This document shows positions 1-4,975 of a stretch of 7,066 nucleotides of DNA, one piece after another. The notes under the pieces are model-generated. The model saw only the letters and a list, made by a program, of their open reading frames with translations, was not told the DNA's origin and did no database searches. A program made the position numbers and the translations under genes. This stretch comes from an uncultured bacterium (GTDB taxonomy: Bacteria; Actinomycetota; Coriobacteriia; Coriobacteriales; Eggerthellaceae). The stretch covers positions 1-7,066 of the forward strand of contig CANSQW010000066.1 in assembly GCA_947649215.1 (NCBI GenBank). Reading direction: 5' to 3'. Position 1 is the first letter of the stretch. Every line of letters begins with the position of its first letter.

Positions 1-956
1 GCGACTCCCAGGTCGCTCATGCGCAGGAACTTGTTGTCGTCCTTTACCAGGAAGGGCGCCTCGGTGTGTGCGCGAATGAACTCGGTGTCCTGCCAGCCTT
101 GGGCGAGGATCTCGCTCAGGGCGCCGAAGACGAGCGCGCCGTCGGTGGCGGGGTGTACGGGGACGAACCAGTCGGACTTCGCCACGTTGGTGTTGTACTG
201 GATGTCGATGGTGGTGAGCTTTGCGCCCGCATCCTTCGCGTCCAGGTACATGTGCATCATGCGCTTGCAGGAAACGGTCGGGTTGCAGCCCCAGATGACG
301 ATGTTCTTCGCCTTGTTCCATTCGGCGGGGGAGGTGAAGGCGGCGCCGGGGCCGAACATCTTCACCATGGCCGACTGGAAGGCGATGTCGCGGTCGGGCA
401 GGACGCTGCAGGCGCCCATGACCGTCTGGAGGTGCTGCATGACCGACCCGTCGGCGGTGCCGCCGCCAAGGACGGCCGTGTTGCCGCTGCCGAGGAAGAA
501 GGCGATGGACTCGGGGCCGAACTCCTCGGTGTAGCCCTTCCACTTGTCGGTGATCTCCTTGATGGCCTCATCCCAGCTGATGCGCTCGAACTTGCCCTCG
601 CCGCGCTCGCCGATGCGGCGCATGGGGTACTGGAGCCGTTGGGAGCTGTAGACGCGTGCGGGATGCGAGAGGCCCTTGGGGCAGATATGCTCGTAGAAGG
701 GCTCATCGGGGATCGATCCGGCGGTCGTGCGCACGATCTGGCCGTCGCGAACATGCACATCCAGGTAGCAGCCCTGGATGCACTGGGAACGGCAGGCGCC
801 GGAGTAGATGGTGGTCTCAGGCGCAGCGTCGCCGGTCTTGGCGAGGTTCGAGGCCTGCGGGGTGCATCCGGCCAGGGCGCCGGCGGCGCCGAGGGCGGCC
901 GCGCCCTTGATGAAGTTTCTTCGGGTGAAGCGATGCGGAGTCGTTTGCTCGGTCAT
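1..956 (-). CDS. DmsA-like molybdopterin oxidoreductase catalytic subunit, N-terminal part (runs off left edge)
   Basis: This is the first 318 codons of a Mo/W-bisMGD enzyme of the DMSO reductase family; the rest lies beyond base 1. ATG at 956 follows AAAGGAG by 5 nt. Residues 11-17 (TRRNFIK) are a twin-arginine motif, followed by an Ala/Gly/Leu hydrophobic stretch (18-30) and a lipobox-like LAGC ending at Cys31, so export by Tat and perhaps lipidation are predicted. Cys55, Cys59, Cys63 and Cys92 (C-x3-C-x3-C-x28-C) should bind one [4Fe-4S] cluster, with Lys94 after the last Cys as the usual electron-relay residue. The spacing is DmsA-like. Residues 218-226 (NIVIWGCNP) and 266-274 (PVHPATDGA) match conserved cofactor-binding stretches. 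At the place where E. coli DmsA has its Mo-ligand serine, this protein reads DRDIA (188-192), with no obvious Ser or Cys. It is last in the operon, 39 bp after the TorD chaperone gene. Family is sure; substrate is unknown (sulfoxide, N-oxide, catechol dehydroxylation and others are possible). Confidence 0.95.
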   Translation of the reverse strand, partial: MTEQTTPHRFTRRNFIKGAAALGAAGALAGCTPQASNLAKTGDAAPETTIYSGACRSQCIQGCYLDVHVRDGQIVRTTAGSIPDEPFYEHICPKGLSHPARVYSSQRLQYPMRRIGERGEGKFERISWDEAIKEITDKWKGYTEEFGPESIAFFLGSGNTAVLGGGTADGSVMQHLQTVMGACSVLPDRDIAFQSAMVKMFGPGAAFTSPAEWNKAKNIVIWGCNPTVSCKRMMHMYLDAKDAGAKLTTIDIQYNTNVAKSDWFVPVHPATDGALVFGALSEILAQGWQDTEFIRAHTEAPFLVKDDNKFLRMSDLGV

Positions 957-969
957 GGGTGTCTCCTTT

Positions 970-987
970 CCTCGATTCTCGTCGAGG
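970..987 (-). promoter_or_regulatory. Perfect hairpin just upstream of the catalytic-subunit ribosome binding site
   Basis: On the transcript, CCTCGA and TCGAGG form a perfect 6-bp stem around a 6-nt loop (CGAGAA). The 3' arm ends directly next to the AAAGGAG Shine-Dalgarno sequence of the catalytic gene. It could act as an mRNA processing or stability element or tune translation. The inverted repeat is seen directly; the role is inferred. Confidence 0.45.
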
Positions 988-995
988 TCGCGGGT

Positions 996-1751
996 TTACG
1001 TCAGCGGGAGGTTTGCGTCGGGCGCGGCGCGCGTCCGGTGGTCGTCCAGCAGCCGGGCCACGTGGGCGCCCCAGGCGCTCAGGCCGGCGCGATAGCGGAC
1101 GGCGTCCTCGTCTACCAGACCATCGGCAGCTAGGGAAGATGCCTTCGACGCGGTGGCGCAGAGGAAGTCGGGGAGCCATTTCAGCAGGTGCTCTTCAAGG
1201 AAGAACTGCTCACGGCGTCGCCAGTCTGCGGCAGCGTCGAGGTTGCCCTCTGACAGGGCGGCTGCCTCGCTTCCCAGCAGGAAGGAGAGGAACGCCGCCT
1301 CGCTCCAGATGCTGTCGCAGGGCTCGGTGCGCGCGTCTGCGGGCATGACGCCGGCTTTGCGCATCTGCGCTTCCACGTCGAGGGTCAGCGGGGAGCGGAA
1401 CAGGCCCGGCTCTCCCCTGTGCCCGCCTGCGACAAAGCGGAAGGCAGACTCGTAGGGAAACGCCGCCACCCCGTCGGCTTGGCGCACGTGCAGCAGGGAG
1501 TGGACGCGGCGCAGGCTGGCCGCAAGCGTCGTGGGGCTGTGGCCAGCGAGGGCCACCCAGCTGGTGCAGGCCGCGTCCGCCTTGACGTCATCGACTTGGG
1601 CGTCGGACAGGCAGGCGCGTGCATCTGCCACGAGCGAGCCATCGCAGAGCGCGGCTGCGAGCGCCTCGTCGGGAAAGGCCGTGACCGCGCAGAGCAGCTC
1701 GCAGGCGTCTGCGAGCCCGATGATGCGGCGAAGCTCCCTCTCCTCGATCAT
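996..1751 (-). CDS. TorD/DmsD-family molybdoenzyme maturation chaperone
   Basis: This encodes a 251-residue soluble, mostly helical cytoplasmic protein. Family marks include FPYESAF (98-104), the acidic helix EPCDSIWSEAAFLSFL (143-158), which occupies the place of the family's E-x-x-F-x-x-L core, and FLEEHLLKWLPDF (184-196), equivalent to the conserved H-L-x-x-W-x-P-x-F motif. TorD-family proteins bind the Tat signal peptide and apoprotein of their partner molybdoenzyme and hold it until the cofactor is inserted. The direct neighbour downstream is a Tat-dependent catalytic subunit, so it is the presumed client. ATG at 1751 is chosen because GGAGG lies 5 nt upstream. The gene sits 42 bp after the iron-sulfur subunit. 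The C-terminal tail (about 235-251) is basic and looks unstructured. The family call is firm although overall sequence conservation in this family is low. Confidence 0.9.
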   Translation of the reverse strand: MIEERELRRIIGLADACELLCAVTAFPDEALAAALCDGSLVADARACLSDAQVDDVKADAACTSWVALAGHSPTTLAASLRRVHSLLHVRQADGVAAFPYESAFRFVAGGHRGEPGLFRSPLTLDVEAQMRKAGVMPADARTEPCDSIWSEAAFLSFLLGSEAAALSEGNLDAAADWRRREQFFLEEHLLKWLPDFLCATASKASSLAADGLVDEDAVRYRAGLSAWGAHVARLLDDHRTRAAPDANLPLT

Positions 1752-1776
1752 AAATCCTCCTCGTGCTCGTGCGGTT

Positions 1777-1792
1777 GCCCGGTAGGACGGGC
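1777..1792 (-). promoter_or_regulatory. Small hairpin between the iron-sulfur subunit and chaperone genes
   Basis: GCCCG and CGGGC form a 5-bp GC-only stem with a 6-nt loop, 1 nt after the stop codon of the iron-sulfur subunit gene. There is no following T-run, and the chaperone SD lies about 15 nt further on, so it is more likely a processing, stability or partial attenuation element than a full terminator. The role is inferred. Confidence 0.3.
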
Positions 1793-1793
1793 C

Positions 1794-2459
1794 TTACAGC
1801 AGGTAGTACACGCTGGGGTCGGTGCCGGCGCCCTCGCGCAGCTTGTGGTAGTCGCGGCCCTCGATGGCCTGAGAGACGGCGGACTCGGGATCGTCCAGAT
1901 CACCCCAGAAGCGGGCGCGCCCCATGCACAGCTGCATGCAGGCGGGCACCTCACCGCGGTCGATGAGGTTCTTGCAGAAGGTGCACTTCTCCACGGTGCC
2001 CGCCTCGTGGGCGGGGGCGTCGTATTCGCCTACCGTCACGTCGAGGTAGTACTCGGGCTCATCCTCGTTCATGGATCGCACGCCGTCGTAGGGGCAGGCC
2101 ATGATGCAGGCGGCACAGCCGATGCACAGCTCGTTGTCCACCCAGACGATGCCGTCATCACGCTTCTGCGTGGCGCCGGTAGGGCACACGCGCAGGCAGC
2201 TCGGGTTCTCGCAGTGCTGGCACTGCACCGGCAGGAACTCGAGCACGCAGTTGGGGAAGGAGCCGCCGGCGTTGTCGTTGGCGACGGCGCCGCGCACCAC
2301 GGCGGTGCCGAAGTCGGCGTCCCAGTCACGGTCGGTCTTGGTGTATACCACGTTGTAGACGATGTCCTTGGGCAGGTTGTTGGCGATCTTGCAGGCGGTC
2401 GCGCAGGCCTGGCAGCCCACGCAGCGCTTCAGGTCGATGGCCATTCCATAGCGGGTCAT
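1794..2459 (-). CDS. DmsB-like iron-sulfur electron-transfer subunit with four [4Fe-4S] sites
   Basis: This 221-residue protein transfers electrons from the membrane anchor to the catalytic subunit. Sixteen cysteines fall in four ferredoxin-type groups: C13, C16, C19, C23 (CVGCQACATAC); C80, C83, C88, C92 (CQHCENPSCLRVCP); C112, C115, C118, C122 (CIGCAACIMACP); and C159, C162, C174, C178. This is the DmsB/NrfC/PhsB pattern with cluster ligands paired across groups. There is no signal peptide, as expected for a subunit carried out by the Tat system together with its catalytic partner. ATG at 2459 follows AAGGAGGA with about 10 nt spacing. Length is close to the usual size for the family (about 200 residues). 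It lies 44 bp downstream of the anchor gene. Function is secure at family level; the symbol dmsB is withheld because the substrate of the complex is not known. Confidence 0.96.
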   Translation of the reverse strand: MTRYGMAIDLKRCVGCQACATACKIANNLPKDIVYNVVYTKTDRDWDADFGTAVVRGAVANDNAGGSFPNCVLEFLPVQCQHCENPSCLRVCPTGATQKRDDGIVWVDNELCIGCAACIMACPYDGVRSMNEDEPEYYLDVTVGEYDAPAHEAGTVEKCTFCKNLIDRGEVPACMQLCMGRARFWGDLDDPESAVSQAIEGRDYHKLREGAGTDPSVYYLL

Positions 2460-2503
2460 GGTGAATCGTTCCTCCTTAGGTTCGGGCGTTCCTCAGAATG
2501 CGC

Positions 2504-3256
2504 CTAGATAATGCTGGCAGCGTAGAAGGCCCAGCGGGCGAGGCAGGTGCCGATGAGCGCGCAGGCGATGAGGGCGCCCGCCTGCCAGGCGGCCGGCTTC
2601 TTGGCGGCGACGACCGCCACGGCGGCACCGGCGAGGGTCACCGCGAGGCCGGCGTAGAGCAGCGCGGCGCCCTGGCCGACGGAGCCGAAGTGCAGGCCCG
2701 TGAGCAGCATGGTCGCGGCGCTCACGGCCAGCACGACGGCGGTGGCCAGCGTGAAGGGGCGCTTCTCAAGCGCGTCCTTGGACAGGACGGCCCAGAGCGC
2801 CAGGCCCATGGCGATGTCGCCTGCCACGAACAGCGGCACGGTGGTCCAGTTGGCCCACGCGGCGGTGCCGACGTTGGTCACGTAGGCGAAGCCCATGACG
2901 AACGCCATGATCAGGCTGACTCCAGCCGCGATCCAGGTGAGGGCCCGCGGCGCCTCGCCCTTGCGCCAGCTCATGACGAGCAGCGCGAGCAGCAGCACGC
3001 CCAGCACGATGCCGCAGTAGGCCTCCTGGGCGATGCCGGCTGCGGGGTTGCGCAGCGCCAGCAGGAACAGCGCGGGCTTCTTCAGGTGGAAGAGCACGCC
3101 GAGCATGCCGACGCCCAGCAGCACGAGGGCCGTGAGCGGAGCGAGCCAGGGGCGCTCCGGCTTCTCGGCGGGCGGAAAGGCCGCCATGGCCATGACGAGG
3201 CCGGCGGAAAGGCCGCCGAGCGTCGTGAAGATAAAGAGCGGGAATTCGGAAATCAT
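2504..3256 (-). CDS. DmsC-like membrane anchor subunit of a DMSO reductase-type complex
   Basis: This 250-residue integral membrane protein has about eight hydrophobic segments. It begins MISEFPLFIFTTLGGLSAG, the typical start of DmsC proteins. DmsC oxidises menaquinol and passes electrons to the iron-sulfur subunit while anchoring the complex. The stretch LFHLKKPALFLLALRNP (55-71), with His57, matches the family's HL-x-x-P region linked to quinol handling in E. coli DmsC, and Glu78 in AQEAY lies where the family has a conserved acidic residue. An in-frame ATG at 3340 would add 28 residues, but they are polar and overlap the previous gene; ATG at 3256, preceded by AAAGGATGG 6 nt upstream, starts the conserved protein and is preferred. 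It lies between the haem membrane protein and the iron-sulfur subunit genes, in a five-gene run with gaps near 40 bp. Confidence 0.9.
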   Translation of the reverse strand: MISEFPLFIFTTLGGLSAGLVMAMAAFPPAEKPERPWLAPLTALVLLGVGMLGVLFHLKKPALFLLALRNPAAGIAQEAYCGIVLGVLLLALLVMSWRKGEAPRALTWIAAGVSLIMAFVMGFAYVTNVGTAAWANWTTVPLFVAGDIAMGLALWAVLSKDALEKRPFTLATAVVLAVSAATMLLTGLHFGSVGQGAALLYAGLAVTLAGAAVAVVAAKKPAAWQAGALIACALIGTCLARWAFYAASII

Positions 3257-3260
3257 GAAG

Positions 3261-3279
3261 CACCATCCTTTGGATTGTG
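3261..3279 (-). promoter_or_regulatory. Hairpin enclosing the anchor-subunit ribosome binding site
   Basis: On the transcript ATCC-AAA-GGAT forms a 4-bp stem with a 3-nt loop, extended past one mismatch by CAC/GTG. The loop and 3' arm contain AAAGGATGG, the only SD-like sequence before the start at 3256. The fold could restrain initiation unless translation of the gene before it opens it. The pairing is seen directly; regulation is inferred. Confidence 0.35.
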
Positions 3280-3299
3280 AGGGTTTCACCGGCGGGCGC

Positions 3300-4034
3300 T
3301 CAGGCAGCCCGCAGCTCGGAGTCGTCTGACGCGGGTCCATCGCCCCCTGTCCTCGCGGCGTCGTCCGCTCGTCGGTCGGCTAGCGCCCGCGCTCCCCGTG
3401 CGACGAGGTAGGCGAGCAGCACGGCGGCGTAGGCCAGCGCTCCCTCCCCGGCTGCGATGCCCCCGCTCAGCGCCGAGGGTAGGAGCATGAGCAGCGCGTG
3501 GGCGCAGGCCAGCACGAAGAACGCGTAGGCCAGCCTCTGCACGCGCTTCCAGCGCGTCGGCCCCATGGCCCGCTTGACGCGCTGGGCCGAGGTGATGCCC
3601 AGGACGGCGAGCAGCGCCGTCAGCACGAGGGCGACTAAGAGCCCCGCAGCCACGGTCGGGCTCGCCAGGGCGCCGGTGATGGCGCGGGGGACGTAGGAGG
3701 CGGCGTAGCCGATGACGTGGCCCGCGCACAGGAGGCAAGCCACGATGGACACCTCGGCGCGGATGGGGCGCAGCCAGCGGCTGAGCCGCGCGCCCGGCGG
3801 CAGCGCGCCGATGAGCATGACGACGGCGAACAGCGCCATGGCCACGTAGCAGCGCTTGACGAGCACGAGCAGGGCGAGGTCGATCGGCTTGGGCAGCCCG
3901 AGCGACGCGGAGGCGAGCTGTGCCACGACGGCGGCGACGGCCAGCGCGTAGAAGGCGACGGGCCAGCGCCTGATCGGCTCGCGAAGGGCGACGCAGGCGG
4001 CGAAGGCCAGGACAAGCGTCAGGATGAACGGCAT
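3300..4034 (-). CDS. Ferric-reductase-like transmembrane b-haem protein (MsrQ/YedZ-like fold)
   Basis: This 244-residue protein has about seven hydrophobic segments (near 3-17, 24-45, 61-80, 91-115, 125-148, 166-186, 193-210) and a polar charged C-terminal tail. It fits the ferric reductase-like transmembrane domain family, which includes MsrQ. Likely haem ligands are His106 in CAGHVIGY and His179 in the FFVLACAHALLML segment; the RWKRVQRLAY-type basic/aromatic run before the second (161-170) is also typical. Such proteins move electrons across or within the membrane through b-type haems. As first gene of the operon it may feed or sense the reductase complex, which is not part of the classical DmsABC set. 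ATG at 4034 follows GGAGGT by 8 nt. The gene ends 43 bp before the anchor gene. Family is fairly sure; its exact partner is inference. Confidence 0.85.
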   Translation of the reverse strand: MPFILTLVLAFAACVALREPIRRWPVAFYALAVAAVVAQLASASLGLPKPIDLALLVLVKRCYVAMALFAVVMLIGALPPGARLSRWLRPIRAEVSIVACLLCAGHVIGYAASYVPRAITGALASPTVAAGLLVALVLTALLAVLGITSAQRVKRAMGPTRWKRVQRLAYAFFVLACAHALLMLLPSALSGGIAAGEGALAYAAVLLAYLVARGARALADRRADDAARTGGDGPASDDSELRAA

Positions 4035-4081
4035 GGGTCGCGACCTCCCTCCTCGAAGATAGCAGGCTTCCCTTGGGTCAT
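4019..4081 (-). CDS. Possible leader mini-ORF (20 aa) overlapping the start of the haem membrane protein gene
   Basis: An ATG at 4081 is preceded by GAGAGGAGGG 5-6 nt upstream, an SD as good as that of the annotated genes. The frame encodes 20 residues beginning MTQGKPAIFEEGG and stops with TGA at 4019-4021, inside the first codons of the next gene in another frame. It could couple translation to the membrane protein gene or be a chance product of a purine-rich leader. No runs of one amino acid and no regulatory codons stand out. Confidence 0.25.
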   Translation of the reverse strand: MTQGKPAIFEEGGRDPCRSS

Positions 4082-4094
4082 GAGGCCCTCCTCT

Positions 4095-4118
4095 CTCTTC
4101 GTTTCCCCTGGAGAAGAG
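4095..4118 (-). promoter_or_regulatory. Leader hairpin in the reductase operon 5' UTR
   Basis: CTCTTC (4118-4113) and GAAGAG (4100-4095) form a perfect 6-bp stem around a 12-nt loop in the predicted leader, just before the SD of the mini-ORF. It has only moderate stability. It may be structural or incidental. Confidence 0.25.
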
Positions 4119-4135
4119 GTTACGGGCCGGTAACG

Positions 4136-4141
4136 GTAATA
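4136..4141 (-). promoter_or_regulatory. Candidate -10 element of the reductase operon
   Basis: TATTAC matches TATAAT at four of six positions. The expected -35 position, about 16-17 nt upstream, has no consensus hexamer and instead overlaps the last half-site of the four-part operator. That is the usual layout for promoters activated by OmpR/PhoB-class regulators. No start site is known. Confidence 0.35.
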
Positions 4142-4155
4142 GCCATGCACGGACG

Positions 4156-4194
4156 ATAAGGCTTTGCTAATCATTTGCTTAAGGCGCGGTTAAC
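4156..4194 (-). promoter_or_regulatory. Four-half-site direct-repeat operator upstream of the reductase operon
   Basis: Read on the minus strand, the half-sites are GTTAAC, CTTAAG, ATTAG and CTTAT. Their TTA cores lie at plus-strand positions 4191-4193, 4180-4182, 4168-4170 and 4157-4159, giving steps of 11, 12 and 11 bp. About one helical turn between direct repeats is the binding mode of OmpR/PhoB-class regulators, and the neighbouring regulator gene encodes one. The same spacing recurs at 6768-6806. The region is AT-rich in otherwise GC-rich DNA. Binding is inferred. Confidence 0.65.
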
Positions 4195-4230
4195 GCCCAG
4201 GTCAGGCCGGTGGGTTCGACCGCGTGTGCC

Positions 4231-4250
4231 CGCCGGGCCCGCATCCGGCG
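4231..4250 (-). terminator. Candidate terminator hairpin after the response regulator gene
   Basis: CGCCGG and CCGGCG form a perfect 6-bp GC stem with an 8-nt loop, 16 nt past the regulator stop codon. No U-tract follows, which weakens a Rho-independent call, although hairpin terminators without U-runs are reported for high-GC actinobacteria. It sits where the signalling operon should end. Confidence 0.3.
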
Positions 4251-4266
4251 TCCGCCTCGACGGCCC

Positions 4267-4974
4267 CTACAGCGCGTCGGTCATCTTGTAGCCCACGCGC
4301 GGGACGGTGAGCAGGTACTTCGGCTCGCTCGGGTTCTCCTCGATCTTCTCGCGGATCTTGCGCACGAATACGGTGATGGAGTTCGACTTGGCGTCCGCCT
4401 CGCCGTCACCCCAGATGTACTCCTGGATCTGCCCGCGGGTGAAGACCTTGCCCGGATGGGTGGCCAGAAAGGCGACGATCTCGAACTCCTTGGCCGTGAG
4501 GTTGGCGGGCTTGCCCTTGACGAGCACCTGGTAGGCGTCGAAGCGGATCTCCAAATCGCCGATGGAGGTCGTGCCCTCGCGCACGGTGCAGCGCGAGAAC
4601 TCGATGGCGTCGCGGCGCCGGCGCAGGTGGGCCTCGATGCGCAGGAGCAGCTCGGCGATGTCGAAGGGCTTGGTCACGTAGTCGTCGCCACCAGCGCGAA
4701 ACCCGATGGACTTGTCCACGATGTCGCTCTTCGCCGACAGGAAGATGATGGGCATCTCGCGCTCGCGGGCACGGATGCGCCCGCACAGGTCGAACCCGTT
4801 CATCCCCGGCAGCATGATGTCGAGCAGCAGCAGATCGGGCTTCTCCGCCTCGAGCAGGGCGAGCCCCTCCTCGGCATCACGCGCGCCGCAGTAGGCGTAG
4901 CCCTCATGCTCAAGCGCCTTGCGGATGGCGCCGTGGATGCTCTCCTCGTCGTCGATGAGCATGACCTTGAACAT
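4267..4974 (-). CDS. OmpR/PhoB-class response regulator
   Basis: This 235-residue DNA-binding regulator has an N-terminal receiver domain (about 1-118) with acidic residues Asp8/Asp9, phospho-acceptor Asp52 in LLLLDIMLPG, Ser80 in FLSAKSD and Lys102 in VTKPF. A C-terminal winged helix (about 130-232) follows, with the recognition-helix region at AKSNSITVFVRKIREKI and the closing wing TVPRVGYKM. An upstream in-frame ATG at 5022 would add 16 residues encoded inside the kinase gene; the ATG at 4974 starts the normal FKVMLIDDE receiver strand and has AGGAGGT about 7-8 nt upstream, so it is preferred. Only 1 nt separates the kinase stop from this start, indicating translational coupling. Its probable targets are the two matching operators at 4156-4194 and 6768-6806. 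Family and pairing with the kinase are firm; the targets are inferred. Confidence 0.96.
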   Translation of the reverse strand: MFKVMLIDDEESIHGAIRKALEHEGYAYCGARDAEEGLALLEAEKPDLLLLDIMLPGMNGFDLCGRIRAREREMPIIFLSAKSDIVDKSIGFRAGGDDYVTKPFDIAELLLRIEAHLRRRRDAIEFSRCTVREGTTSIGDLEIRFDAYQVLVKGKPANLTAKEFEIVAFLATHPGKVFTRGQIQEYIWGDGEADAKSNSITVFVRKIREKIEENPSEPKYLLTVPRVGYKMTDAL

Positions 4975-4975
4975 G

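Noticed and set aside
66..1133. Plus-strand open frame (355 codons) opposite the catalytic subunit gene
   Set aside because: The minus strand carries a Tat signal, cluster cysteines and molybdopterin-binding motifs in one unbroken frame; the plus-strand product is compositionally biased shadow.
1419..2507. Long plus-strand open frame (362 codons) opposite the chaperone and iron-sulfur subunit genes
   Set aside because: It spans two convincing genes and their junction on the other strand and has no recognisable domain.
3257..3340. 28-residue N-terminal extension of the DmsC-like protein from ATG at 3340
   Set aside because: It overlaps the end of the preceding gene, is polar and proline-rich, and the conserved family start MISEFPLF has its own SD.
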